Source: Chloroflexota bacterium (lineage in GTDB: Bacteria > Chloroflexota > Dehalococcoidia > Lucifugimonadales > Lucifugimonadaceae). Taken from it: a stretch of 50,018 nucleotides of DNA. The DNA is taken from the NCBI GenBank assembly GCA_024275195.1, contig JAJRZP010000159.1, forward strand, positions 1-50,018. The letters are read 5' to 3'. Numbering within the stretch: the stretch's first letter is position 1; the number at the start of each line of letters is the position of its first letter. Made by a program: the position numbers and the translations under genes. Positions 25,286 through 34,375 of this stretch are shown piece by piece. The notes beneath the pieces were generated by a model. That model was not told where the DNA came from, made no database searches, and saw only the letters and a list, made by a program, of their open reading frames with translations.

Positions 25286-26776
25286 TTGGCCGATACTGAT
25301 AGTTCCTATTTGCTCCCACCGTTCCTGAAGAGTCGAGCGCGGACTCGGATCGTCTGCACGATTGGGCCCGCAACAGGGACATTGTCCCGAATAAAGCGGT
25401 TGATTCGAGCAGGCATGTCGGTCGGCAGGCTTAACCTCAGCCATGGAAGCCCAGATGACCACCACTCATACGTAAAATTTCTGCGCCAGGCTGCCGAAGA
25501 GATGGGAGTCGCGGTTGGAATCCTGGCCGACCTCCCGGGACCGAAGTACCGGGTCGGCGAGATGGAAATGCCGGAAATTTCGTTGGTGACAGGCCAACAT
25601 TTCATTTTCCAGCAGGAGCCACGCCGCGGAAATTCAGAACGAGCCAGCGTCTGGCCGTTCGGACTGCACAGTGATATCAAAAAAGGCTCTCCGATACTAA
25701 TCGATGAAGGATCAGTCGAACTGCGCGTCGAAGAGATCGACGGAGAAGAAATTCATTGTCGGGTGACGATGGGCGGTTTGATGAAGCCGAACAAGGCGGT
25801 CACCGCACCCGGGAACACGACTACTGTCGATTACTTCACACCCGAAACTGAGGAAGCACTTTCGTTCGTTATTGGGTCGGATATCGATTTTGTTGGTCTC
25901 TCATATGTGAGGGACGGTGGTGACATCGAAAGGGTGAGGAAATTCCTTGCTGAGGCAGGCAAAACGCCTCAACTCGTGGCGAAGATCGAGATCCAGCAAG
26001 CAGTTGACAATCTAACCAGTATTTTCGCTGAATCCGATGCCGTGATGGTCGCCCGGGGCGACCTCGGTGTTGAACTGCCGTTTGAGCACGTTCCTTCGGT
26101 CCAGAAACGCATCATCCGAATGGCGAATGAAATCGGAAAGCCGGTTATTACTGCCACGCAGATGATGGAATCAATGATCGAACAATCCTCGCCGACGCGA
26201 GCGGAAGTCACGGATGTGTACAACGCCGTGCGCGACGGAACTGACGCGATCATGCTCTCGGCAGAAACATCAATCGGAAAATTCCCTTTCAAGGCGGTTC
26301 AAGCAATGACCCGAATTGCAAAACGTGCCGAGCGTTTTCTCGAATATCCGAAACTTGCCGACAGGAGGCGCGCGGCAGCGTTCAAAGGTGGGCTGGCAGT
26401 CGATGATGCCATCGCTGATGGTGCTGCGGTAGCGGCAGCGAGCCTGAATGCAAAAGCGATCGTTGCGTTTACAGAATCTGGAAGCACAGCCGGTCGGGTC
26501 GCCGCGTACCGACCCATAACTCCGCTGCTAGCCCTGACCCCTGACATCGGCGCTGGTGCCAAGTTGGCACTGCGCTGGGGTGTGATTCCCGTCGTAGTAA
26601 AAAAGCATCTGAACATACAGGATATGTTCACCGCGGGTTCGGATCTTGCGCTCGAAACGAAAATCGCAAAAGAAGGCGACGTTATCGTTGCGGTCGTCGG
26701 CCTTCCTATCGGTGTGCCCGGCACAACGAACCTTCTGAGAGTTATCAAGCTGCCTGAACCGACGGGCTTCAAATAA
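25286..26776 (+). CDS. pyk: Pyruvate kinase
   Basis: Converts PEP + ADP to pyruvate + ATP. About 496 residues from the proposed TTG start at 25286, which has GGAG six bases upstream and places ARTRIVCTIGPATG near residue 18, as in other pyruvate kinases; codons further upstream (to 25157) lack support. Landmarks are RLNLSHG, DLPGPKYRVG (usually DLKGPKIR), VAKIEIQ, VARGDLGVE, TATQMMESMIEQSSPTRAEV and MLSAETSIGKFP, followed by the C-terminal allosteric domain. There is no extra PEP-utiliser domain. It is divergent from the zinc-ribbon gene and shares the pyruvate-PEP node with ppdK 4 kb away. Confidence 0.95.
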   Translation: MADTDSSYLLPPFLKSRARTRIVCTIGPATGTLSRIKRLIRAGMSVGRLNLSHGSPDDHHSYVKFLRQAAEEMGVAVGILADLPGPKYRVGEMEMPEISLVTGQHFIFQQEPRRGNSERASVWPFGLHSDIKKGSPILIDEGSVELRVEEIDGEEIHCRVTMGGLMKPNKAVTAPGNTTTVDYFTPETEEALSFVIGSDIDFVGLSYVRDGGDIERVRKFLAEAGKTPQLVAKIEIQQAVDNLTSIFAESDAVMVARGDLGVELPFEHVPSVQKRIIRMANEIGKPVITATQMMESMIEQSSPTRAEVTDVYNAVRDGTDAIMLSAETSIGKFPFKAVQAMTRIAKRAERFLEYPKLADRRRAAAFKGGLAVDDAIADGAAVAAASLNAKAIVAFTESGSTAGRVAAYRPITPLLALTPDIGAGAKLALRWGVIPVVVKKHLNIQDMFTAGSDLALETKIAKEGDVIVAVVGLPIGVPGTTNLLRVIKLPEPTGFK

Positions 26777-26801
26777 TCGATGACGCCTACTAATTCCGCA
26801 G

Positions 26802-28217
26802 CTAATCCTGAGCACTCGGTTTTGGTTTCCTGGCTACCTGTTCAATTGCCTCTCTCAGGCGTCCAACCTCACCGATATCTGTCGGCTCGGAACCGTAACA
26901 GGCAGCATTAAACCGAGTAGTAACGGCCTCCACTGGTGCGCCCGGCAAAAAAACGGCCAACGTCGATACCCGTTCGTTCGGGGTGACATTCGGGTCAAAG
27001 GTCATTCCACGCTTGATGGCGTGGGTGAGTGTGTCGAAATACAACAAAAACACTTCAGCCACTCCTCGCTCATCTTCGGGCCATTTCCAGAGCGAACGCT
27101 GTTTACCACCGCGTATCCAGCTCGGAACCAGGCTCGACAACAGCTTCATCATGTCGGCTCGGGCGTCGGCATCTCCGCGAATCGACTCGCGATCTGTATC
27201 GTCATTCTCGCTTCGCCGTGTCGTCAATCGGCGATACGCAAACACAAAAACGAAGAAAAGCACGACCATCAATATCAGGGATAGTGGCCACCTGAGGGCT
27301 TCAATGGCGAAATTGGTGGCACTTTCGGCCCGTTCAAGTGCAGGGTTCACCATCTCCTCAGATAACTGACCGGGTACTTCCGTCTCCACCGGCTCATCTG
27401 AGCCCACTCGCGCTTTCAACCAGAGAATAAGGTTCCAGAGAGCGGTCATTATCCATTCGATCGGATATCGCAGAACCCACAGCAGGGCATCGACGAAAGC
27501 TGTCCACAGGTTGAACAGTCCTCGGACACCGATATTCCCGTAGCGCCCGGTTAGGAGCCCACCAATAACTCCGATTCCGAGAATTCCTCCGACTGATACT
27601 CCGATCACCAGAGGCCAGGAAGCCTGACCTGCATCATCTGACTGTGGTATCCGAGATGCTGCCATGCCGATGAGAGCCGCGCCGAAGAATGGAATTAGCA
27701 AAGGGGCGATGCCGATATCGGAACGAATAACAGAAATTTCCAGCAGCAACGCTGTGGCAATGAACGCTGTGCCGATCTTGAATGCCCCGCTGAGCCTTCT
27801 CGCCACACTGCCACCCGCAACAAGATTCTGCGCCCTGTACCAGACCAAGCTCGCGGCTATCACCCCGATGATGACGTCAGCAGCACCCTCCGTGCCATAG
27901 GTGCCGCCAATCGTGTCGATCGGCCACGCTATGTTGAACGACCATGCGGATTCAACGGTCACGGTGGACATAGTCAGGTAGACCGCTACCAGTGCAATCA
28001 CGGCCTGATATATAGCAGTCGTCACCATATCGCCCTTCGCACCACCGAAAAGCCAGGCTGAAAACACCCCGGTGCCAAATAACAGCAACAGCGAGGGCCA
28101 TGGAATCGGTGAACCACCGAGGCTTGTTGCTCCACCAATCATGGCTAGGAGTGAGAACCACCAGATGCTCTCGACGACCACGAGTGCGGTGTACGAGATG
28201 ATTACGTAATTACGCAC
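26802..28217 (-). CDS. Multi-pass membrane protein with C-terminal DUF4129
   Basis: A protein of about 471 residues with many membrane helices (about seven before residue 250 and one near 310-330), then a cytoplasmic domain of 130 residues matching DUF4129, with LLYFDTLTHAIKRG and TPNERVSTLA followed by FNAACYG. DUF4129 often sits at the end of transglutaminase-like proteins in MoxR-DUF58 clusters. The GTG at 28217 overlaps the TAG of the DUF58 gene (TAGTG) and has GGAG nine bases before it, so translation is coupled; the frame upstream to 28268 is not needed. No transglutaminase core is present in this protein. Function unknown, probably envelope-related. Confidence 0.78.
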   Translation of the reverse strand: MRNYVIISYTALVVVESIWWFSLLAMIGGATSLGGSPIPWPSLLLLFGTGVFSAWLFGGAKGDMVTTAIYQAVIALVAVYLTMSTVTVESAWSFNIAWPIDTIGGTYGTEGAADVIIGVIAASLVWYRAQNLVAGGSVARRLSGAFKIGTAFIATALLLEISVIRSDIGIAPLLIPFFGAALIGMAASRIPQSDDAGQASWPLVIGVSVGGILGIGVIGGLLTGRYGNIGVRGLFNLWTAFVDALLWVLRYPIEWIMTALWNLILWLKARVGSDEPVETEVPGQLSEEMVNPALERAESATNFAIEALRWPLSLILMVVLFFVFVFAYRRLTTRRSENDDTDRESIRGDADARADMMKLLSSLVPSWIRGGKQRSLWKWPEDERGVAEVFLLYFDTLTHAIKRGMTFDPNVTPNERVSTLAVFLPGAPVEAVTTRFNAACYGSEPTDIGEVGRLREAIEQVARKPKPSAQD

Positions 28218-29605
28218 TACTCGATTCTCCGTTCGGGACGGCTGATTGATACCGGAATATCCTCCCACTCATTGCTGCTACCAGATGGTCGACTGAAATC
28301 AATCGATCCAGATGTACTGGTCAATTCAAGGAAGGTGCCGCGTCCGTCACGCACTTCGAAATGCGGGTAGTTCGGGGGTTCTTCCCGGCCTGTGTGAAGC
28401 ACGATTACCGGATGCCCGGAGCGCCTGAGCCCGAGTAGATAGTTCATGGTTCGAGGGTTGTAGATTCCGCCAATGTGGATCAACGTAGCGCCGGGCGGAA
28501 TCGCACCACGTCGACTACGCGCCAGTTCTTCAAGGCTGCGAACTCCAATTGGGTGAACCATCGCCAGCGATTCGAGAAGAGTTGTCAACTGCGTCGCCCC
28601 AGTTCCTGGAGGTACCACTGCGTGCGATGCGCTGCTCCCACTGACGCCGTTGGTTACCAGCCCGACCATGTAGCCCAGATCCAGAGCGTGATTCGCAATC
28701 GAAGCGGCCGCGGTCATCGTCGCTTCGAGTACATCGGAGCGGTAGCCTTCCCATGGCACGTCTGTTGTGATCGCCTCGGCAAATATCACCGCATGCTCCG
28801 TGACACTGGGGTCGAACTGCCTAACGAACATTGCGCCGCGCCGTGCCGTTGCCTTCCAATCGATTCGCTTGATCGGATCGCCGGGTCGGTACTCACGCAC
28901 GCCTGCTGGTCGCGACGGGTCATCCCATAGACGATCGCGCGAAATCGAATCGCCGATAGGTCGGCGCGCTGGCAAGGAAAAACCCGGGATCGCTTTTATC
29001 GTTGGATACACGTAGATAGACCACGGAGTGTGATCGAGTGACGCCTCTGACGGGTACAGCCCGAACAGATCGCCGCTCCTCAACCGGGTCTTACCCAGAC
29101 GGTACGTTCCCCGAGACAGCGCAGTTAACTTTCGCTTGATCTTGACTCGCTCGTATCCGCCGAGTGAAGTGGAGGCTTTTATCTCGGCCCCTCCGAGATA
29201 TGCCTGCTCAACTGCTTTAAACCCTTCGATGAGTAGCCCACGTGGCACATACTCGTTTATCTCCAGCCACGGCACAGGTAGCGGTTTTCGGTTCTCGATC
29301 GTAAACGTGATTTCGATCTCATCGTCCTGAAACGCGTGGTCTACAGAGACGGTTCGATCGATGGTGATCTCTTCCAGCGAGAGTGCGGCCCAAACACGTG
29401 ATGCAACCGCGATAACAAACGCCAGTGCGCCAACCGCAGCGATAAGTGGCTCACGCGACGCGGCACCTACTATCACCACCACAATGAGGAGTAGTACGAA
29501 CAACTCACCAAGTGGATTGAGTGATGTTGCTCGCGACGCTGTTAGAACCGGGCGACGATAGCGAGCCTCAAGCCCTCTCGCCATCCATATCCCGTACATT
29601 CCCAT
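28217..29605 (-). CDS. DUF58 domain protein
   Basis: A 462-residue protein with two N-terminal membrane helices (about 30-70), a beta-rich middle region, the DUF58 signature GVREYRPGDPIKRIDWKAT and a following von Willebrand A-like domain. DUF58 proteins are partners of MoxR AAA+ ATPases. The ATG at 29605 lies immediately after the stop of the moxR gene and the stop overlaps the DUF4129 gene start, so the three genes form one tight operon. The metal-site MIDAS Asp residues of the vWA domain are not convincing by eye. Function is probably assembly or quality control of envelope or secreted components. Confidence 0.9.
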   Translation of the reverse strand: MGMYGIWMARGLEARYRRPVLTASRATSLNPLGELFVLLLIVVVIVGAASREPLIAAVGALAFVIAVASRVWAALSLEEITIDRTVSVDHAFQDDEIEITFTIENRKPLPVPWLEINEYVPRGLLIEGFKAVEQAYLGGAEIKASTSLGGYERVKIKRKLTALSRGTYRLGKTRLRSGDLFGLYPSEASLDHTPWSIYVYPTIKAIPGFSLPARRPIGDSISRDRLWDDPSRPAGVREYRPGDPIKRIDWKATARRGAMFVRQFDPSVTEHAVIFAEAITTDVPWEGYRSDVLEATMTAAASIANHALDLGYMVGLVTNGVSGSSASHAVVPPGTGATQLTTLLESLAMVHPIGVRSLEELARSRRGAIPPGATLIHIGGIYNPRTMNYLLGLRRSGHPVIVLHTGREEPPNYPHFEVRDGRGTFLELTSTSGSIDFSRPSGSSNEWEDIPVSISRPERRIE

Positions 29606-30616
29606 CTATTCCCGCTCGATGGGAACGGGAGTTGACTCGACAATTTCGTCGATGATCTGAGTGGTCGCCTGCCCGCGTAGTTGAGTGGTGGTTTCGGCGA
29701 GTAATCGGTGCGCCAGTACAGGGGCTGCCAGATGTTTCACATCGTCGGGCAAGACATATGAACGACCGTTCATTGCTGCGCGGCCCTGCGCTGCATGCTG
29801 AAGCGCAAGCGAGGCACGCGGGCTCGCGCCGAGGCGAAGCTGTGTGCTATCACGCGTACTAGCGACGATATCCAGCAAGTAATCGCGGACTGTGTCGCCC
29901 ACCGTCACTTTGTCGACTTCTTTGCGGGCGGCGATAAGATCGGCGGCGGTCGCCGATGGAGTGATAGCGTCAGGATTTTCGCCTGCCCGAAAGCGATCGA
30001 GCATGGACGATTCCTCATCACGATCTGGGTAGCCTAAAGAGGCACGAACCATAAATCGGTCGAGTTGCGCTTCCGGCAGTGGGAACGTACCTTCCATCTC
30101 GACCGGGTTCAAAGTAGCCATAACCATGAACGGCTCGGGAAGAGCGGTTGTCACGCCGTCGATAGAAGCCTGACGTTCCTGCATTGCTTCTAGCAATGCC
30201 GACTGCGTCCGAGGTGTTGCACGGTTGATCTCATCAGCAAGCAGGATCTGAGAAAAGATCGGACCCTTGCGAAACTCGAATTCACCTCGGGCAGCATTGT
30301 AGAAGTTCACTCCAAGCACATCACCCGGAACCAAATCGGGTGTGAACTGGATGCGACCAAACTGGCAGTCGAGAGATGCGGCGAGTGCTTTTGCGAGGGT
30401 AGTTTTTCCGGTACCGGGTACGTCTTCGAGAAGAACGTGCCCTCGACAGAGTAACGCGAGTACGGCGATGTCGATGGTTTCCGATTTTCCAACGATCACC
30501 CGCTGGACGGATTCGCGGATATCTGCCGCAAGTTTTTGCACCGACGTGACACTTGCGGACTCTGAAATTGCTTCTGTCACTCTGGGCTGACTCTCAATCG
30601 CCAACTGGCTCTCCAT
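29606..30616 (-). CDS. MoxR-type AAA+ ATPase
   Basis: A 336-residue AAA+ ATPase of the MoxR family, chaperone-like ATPases that work with vWA/DUF58 proteins. Walker A is VPGTGKTT (GTGKT at 68-72), Walker B LLADEINR (Asp128, Glu129), then sensor 1 ATLNP, the Arg finger region PEAQLDRFM, and sensor 2 GASPRASLAL. The N-terminal 25 residues are Ser/Gln/Glu-rich and variable. It is the first gene of the MoxR-DUF58-DUF4129 operon. The ATG at 30616 has no strong ribosome-binding site. No von Willebrand-only gene is nearby, so DUF58 is the likely partner. Confidence 0.93.
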   Translation of the reverse strand: MESQLAIESQPRVTEAISESASVTSVQKLAADIRESVQRVIVGKSETIDIAVLALLCRGHVLLEDVPGTGKTTLAKALAASLDCQFGRIQFTPDLVPGDVLGVNFYNAARGEFEFRKGPIFSQILLADEINRATPRTQSALLEAMQERQASIDGVTTALPEPFMVMATLNPVEMEGTFPLPEAQLDRFMVRASLGYPDRDEESSMLDRFRAGENPDAITPSATAADLIAARKEVDKVTVGDTVRDYLLDIVASTRDSTQLRLGASPRASLALQHAAQGRAAMNGRSYVLPDDVKHLAAPVLAHRLLAETTTQLRGQATTQIIDEIVESTPVPIERE

Positions 30617-30785
30617 ATCGAATGCACCATCAGAAATATATGGTGCTGTAGTTTACCCTGCCATGATCAATGAGGTTCGCGATGCCACGAAGATCGCACA
30701 CAAGATTGCTAGACGGCCAGCCAACAACTTTCTGGCGTATTTGAGCCAAACCGAAATAACCCTGACGACATCAGGTCAGCATCAA

Positions 30786-31427
30786 CTACTGATTGGCAAG
30801 GCAAATCTCGCTACGAACCACCTCGGCTTCGGTCGGCGTTGGGATATTCGTGATGAATACTTTTCCGACCTTTCGCACAAGCGTGAGTACGTCCCATGGA
30901 TGGCCAGCTCTCCGTCCTTTTAGAACGTCGACCTGAATGGAGACCGTTCCCCAGTCACCTGCCGATATTGCGGGTGACCGCGCAACACGCCAATTCTGCA
31001 AGTTGAAGTGAGGGCCGTTCTCGGTAAGTATTCGACCGCCGGAACATAGTTGCAAGGGAGTGTCTGCGCCAGAACCTTCGATATACGTATTCGTCAAATA
31101 TCTGGTCCACCCCGCAAGGATCACTTCGTCATCTGGTCGCACTTCGACCAGATCTGGATCCAAATCGAGCGGAAACACTGGTTCACCATAATCGATCTCG
31201 TACGCCTCGGGAGTAGCAGTAGGCGTCGGTGTTGGCGTCGACGTGCTCGTCGGTGCGGGTGTCACCGTGATTATCACGAACGTTGGTTGTACGCTGGTCG
31301 GTGCCCACGTCGGTTTCGGCGGTGCGGTTATGCTCCCGCTGCCGCAGCCGATAATGAACAAAACCGTAGCCGCCAGTGAAAGTGTCGTCAGCATTCCGAG
31401 GTTTCTTACGGAGGTTCTATTAGACAA
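30786..31427 (-). CDS. Probable lipoprotein with Pro/Thr-rich linker
   Basis: A 213-residue protein. The N-terminus has two Arg residues, a hydrophobic stretch and a lipobox-like IIGC (Cys28), so it is probably a lipid-anchored surface protein. A Pro/Thr-rich linker with PTSTSTPTPTPTATP follows, then a globular domain of about 140 residues that I do not recognise, ending SEICLANQ. The TTG at 31427 overlaps the end of the FAH gene by 8 bases; an ATG at 31394 would also give a workable signal sequence. Such linkers are typical of cell-surface proteins in Chloroflexota and other Gram-positive-like envelopes. It follows the FAH gene on the same strand. Confidence 0.7.
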   Translation of the reverse strand: MSNRTSVRNLGMLTTLSLAATVLFIIGCGSGSITAPPKPTWAPTSVQPTFVIITVTPAPTSTSTPTPTPTATPEAYEIDYGEPVFPLDLDPDLVEVRPDDEVILAGWTRYLTNTYIEGSGADTPLQLCSGGRILTENGPHFNLQNWRVARSPAISAGDWGTVSIQVDVLKGRRAGHPWDVLTLVRKVGKVFITNIPTPTEAEVVRSEICLANQ

Positions 31428-32328
31428 CGGTTACCACGTTGGTGAGGGTTCCGATTTTGTCGATCGTAATATGTACGATGTCATCAGCCGCCAGAGTGAA
31501 CTCTGGGGGTGGGATAGTTCCGGTTCCAGTCATCACTGAAGTTCCATCCGGGATCGTATTGTGACGTACAAGCCAGTCCACAAGGTATTCGCAGTCACGT
31601 TTCATATCGGCGGTGTTCGCCTCGCCTTTGAATGCCTCTTTTCCGTCGCGTTCTATCACGAGAGTGACGGCTAGCTTCTGAGGGTCGCCAATCGATTCCT
31701 TCGACACAAGTGCTGGCCCCAACGCGGCGGATTTATCGTAAACCTTGGCCTGTGGCAAATAGAGCGGATTTTCACCCTCAATGGTCCGACTGCTCATATC
31801 GTTGCCGCAGGTGTAGCCAACGATCTTGCCGCCGTAAGTCACAAATGCCAGTTCAGGCTCTGGCACGTTCCAATCAGAATCGGCTCGAATACCGACTTCG
31901 TCGAAGGGAGCCTGAAGCCGTTCGAGAGTTGACTTGAAGAATGCTTCTGGGCGTTCAGCGTCGTACACCTTGGCATAAACGTCGGGAGAACCACTTTCTG
32001 CCTGTCGCTCTCTCATCGAGTCCATATATGTGACCCCGAACGCCCAAACCTCGGGTGCATCAATCGGTGGCAGCAGTGTTACGCCATCCTTGCCCGGTTC
32101 GGCACCGCTCAGAAATTCTTTCGAATTGATAGTGGTGACTCCCTCGTTGGCGGCAAGTATCCCCCGTGTCACCGAATCGATATCAGAGCCGGTAATCGAA
32201 GCGGCCTTGAGCAGATCGAGTGTCGATCCAATCTCAGAGTTCAGCACGGTCAGATCCGTGACCTGTCCTGAATCATCTTCGACACAAACATGCTTGGTGC
32301 TGTTTTGTAGGTACTGGTAGTAACGCAT
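31420..32328 (-). CDS. Fumarylacetoacetate hydrolase family protein
   Basis: A 302-residue FAH-superfamily enzyme. Members cleave or hydrate 2-keto acids using Mg2+; the metal ligands appear as Glu residues in VPEPELAF and the Asp in GNDMSSR. The N-terminal region MRYYQYL with a separate small domain resembles 2-keto-3-deoxy-sugar-acid dehydratases and related enzymes rather than true fumarylacetoacetase. A sugar-acid or aromatic degradation role is possible; the substrate is unknown. The ATG is at 32328. The lipoprotein gene starts within its last codons, so the two may be co-transcribed. Confidence 0.87.
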   Translation of the reverse strand: MRYYQYLQNSTKHVCVEDDSGQVTDLTVLNSEIGSTLDLLKAASITGSDIDSVTRGILAANEGVTTINSKEFLSGAEPGKDGVTLLPPIDAPEVWAFGVTYMDSMRERQAESGSPDVYAKVYDAERPEAFFKSTLERLQAPFDEVGIRADSDWNVPEPELAFVTYGGKIVGYTCGNDMSSRTIEGENPLYLPQAKVYDKSAALGPALVSKESIGDPQKLAVTLVIERDGKEAFKGEANTADMKRDCEYLVDWLVRHNTIPDGTSVMTGTGTIPPPEFTLAADDIVHITIDKIGTLTNVVTVV

Positions 32329-32436
32329 TTTTGGCTTTCGCAGAGCTTACAAGAGCCCGCCCGGAAATTCATCCAGTTCGGTGCTCTTCTAACCGAAGTA
32401 GAAATGTTGCCGACAAGGTTAACCGAGCCAGCCGAG

Positions 32437-32720
32437 TTAAGTACGGCTTACGGTAATCACCAGAAATTCGGGAATGTCTGCCAGACGTTGCAGGCAAGGA
32501 TTCATAGCAATCTGATCAGACATCGGTCGTGGCTCAGTTATTCGGTCGATGACAAACCCTTTGCCGACCAACAGATATTTCCAGTTCTAGATGTGGCATG
32601 TGCCACATCTAGAACATCCAGGCCGCTGACCGCTCCACATGCGCTCATCAATGCAGGCCCGTGCACGTAGTGGCGATATGGAACGGCATCTTCTGTCCTT
32701 TCCTTCCACCAATCTGCCAC
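32437..32720 (-). pseudogene. Broken SAM-dependent methyltransferase with internal deletion
   Basis: Two pieces of a class I methyltransferase lie in different frames. The first (32720 to about 32600, GTG start) encodes ADWWKERTEDAVPYRHYVHG and then GLDVLDVA, the beginning of the SAM motif I. The second (32583 to the TAA at 32437-32439) encodes GFVIDRITEPRPM and PEFLVITVSRT, the usual C-terminal end of such enzymes (GF.I....EP.P and FL.I...). Some 120-150 residues between them, including the rest of the SAM site, are missing, and the frame shifts by two. The junction coincides with a perfect 15-bp-arm palindrome at 32584-32615. There is no active enzyme; an ancestral gene was deleted here. 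Confidence 0.7.
32584..32615. repeat. Perfect 15-bp-arm inverted repeat at the methyltransferase junction
   Basis: GTTCTAGATGTGGCA (32584-32598) and its exact complement TGCCACATCTAGAAC (32601-32615) are separated by two bases. One arm is the coding sequence for the VLDVA part of motif I; the other is a mirror copy, so the palindrome arose by fold-back duplication during the deletion. Confidence 0.9.
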
Positions 32721-32878
32721 AACATCCCATGAGCAGACTAATCGCCATCGGAGCGAGCTGGTGTCGAATCAGTAAAAGTAAATCCTTCAGTTTCATCATC
32801 ACGAGCCGTGAAGCTTATCCGAAGACCGCCCGGCTACGTTCGGACGTATATCTTTGTACGTGAGGAAATTCCAGATTC

Positions 32879-34339
32879 GTGTCCTACTTATCCTTCATCT
32901 CCCGACAGACTCTCACGATTGCCGTTACGGCGATGATTGTGATGGGTGGCATGTACGCGACAACGGCTGTCGGCATGCCGACAGCCCGCTCAGACGATGC
33001 GCGCGTTCTCACAGTCGTCAGCCAGTCGGTGGACATCGACTACGGCAATAAAATCGCAATCTCGACTGTTATCGACGCAGGCCCAAGTGCCAGTGATATC
33101 GAAGCAGTCCGTGCCCTGTTTCGGCCTCACGGTGGGGCGACAATCTGGTCATACTCCTATCCGGAGTTCTCTGTTGAGGATGCCGGAACCAATCAACTCT
33201 CGATCACCTTTGAAATCTCGACTGGGCCAGGTTCTTACTATCCACCGGGTGCCGAGTTCGATGTCGAGATTGAAGTCACTGATAACGTGGGGGAGGCTTC
33301 CGCCGTACTCTTCCCTGACCCAATCGAGTATCTCGACCCGGCCAACAACTGGGAGCGGGTACAGGGTGATGGATATACGGTTATCTACTACGGTGTACCT
33401 CGCTCCGAGGTTGAAGATCTGGTCGCGACTGTCGATCAACGGATACCAACACTTGAGGCTACTCTGGGCGTAACCGATCCTCCTGAGTTCAAAGCAATCG
33501 TGTTCCCGTCGATACAGGCGGCCACGCCATCGTTCCCGCCGGTGAGCCAGACTGCAACCGACCAGTTCCTGTTTGCCGGATTTGCCCAGCCTGAATATCG
33601 GTTGTTCGTACAGGGTCAGATGAACTCAACCACCTTCACTCACGAACTGGCACATCTTTATGCTCACGAAGCCGTCTCATCCTCCCTGATGGGCGGGACT
33701 CCGGCGTGGCTGAACGAAGGGCTTGCGAGGTTCCTCGAGGCCGGTTCGTCTGAACGTTCGAATGAACGACTCAAAGAGAGCGTTCGGCCGGATGAGCTAC
33801 TTTCCCTCAACCGGATGCAATCGATCCCCGGTCAGCGTAGTGATGTGTTCATTTTCTACCCGCAGGCCGGAGCATTCGTCGGATACCTGATCGAAGAGTT
33901 CAGCCAGGCAACTATGGCGGACTTCCTCTCTGAGTTGAACAAAGGAAGGCCTCTGCTGAGTGCATTCGAACTGATCTACGATAAATCGCTTTCCGAAGCT
34001 GAAAACGACTGGCGTGCCCTGTTCAATGCCGACGCTTTGCCAATCCCTTCTCCAACAGCCGAAGCGGTTGATTTATCTCCGGATGGAATACCGGACACAC
34101 CGGTGCCGCTTGTCGATTACGAGGCCTTGGCTTCAGGATCCACCCAGCCAGCATCCACGGCAGTTCCCGTCAGTCTGCCGACCGTGACTCCTCAGAAACC
34201 GCCTGTGCTTGAGTCCACATCCGTGACTGAGGACACCACGACGAATTGGTTCGTTGCCGGTGCTACCATCGGCCTCTCAGTGATTATTGGTGTCTGGCTG
34301 TTTACCTCCCGACGTAGAATACCGAAGCCCACACCATAG
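32879..34339 (+). CDS. Membrane-anchored peptidase MA-like zinc metallopeptidase
   Basis: A 486-residue protein with an N-terminal signal or anchor segment (about 10-32), an extracytoplasmic beta-rich domain, a gluzincin catalytic core and a C-terminal membrane helix (about 457-477) followed by a basic tail. Zinc motif HELAH is at 255-259, with the third ligand likely Glu280 in WLNEGLARFLE, as in peptidase MA / M1-like families. A Pro/Ser/Thr-rich linker precedes the C-terminal anchor. The GTG at 32879 is the first usable start after an in-frame stop; AGGA lies about 13 bases before it. Substrate unknown; its position next to acuC (36 bases) suggests co-transcription. Confidence 0.85.
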   Translation: MSYLSFISRQTLTIAVTAMIVMGGMYATTAVGMPTARSDDARVLTVVSQSVDIDYGNKIAISTVIDAGPSASDIEAVRALFRPHGGATIWSYSYPEFSVEDAGTNQLSITFEISTGPGSYYPPGAEFDVEIEVTDNVGEASAVLFPDPIEYLDPANNWERVQGDGYTVIYYGVPRSEVEDLVATVDQRIPTLEATLGVTDPPEFKAIVFPSIQAATPSFPPVSQTATDQFLFAGFAQPEYRLFVQGQMNSTTFTHELAHLYAHEAVSSSLMGGTPAWLNEGLARFLEAGSSERSNERLKESVRPDELLSLNRMQSIPGQRSDVFIFYPQAGAFVGYLIEEFSQATMADFLSELNKGRPLLSAFELIYDKSLSEAENDWRALFNADALPIPSPTAEAVDLSPDGIPDTPVPLVDYEALASGSTQPASTAVPVSLPTVTPQKPPVLESTSVTEDTTTNWFVAGATIGLSVIIGVWLFTSRRRIPKPTP

Positions 34340-34375
34340 AGTGCCATCGCCTCTGATCCACACAAACGAGTACAA

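Noticed and set aside
32587-32802. Minus-strand open frame across the methyltransferase relic
   Set aside because: It is a different frame over the first half of the relic and encodes no coherent domain.
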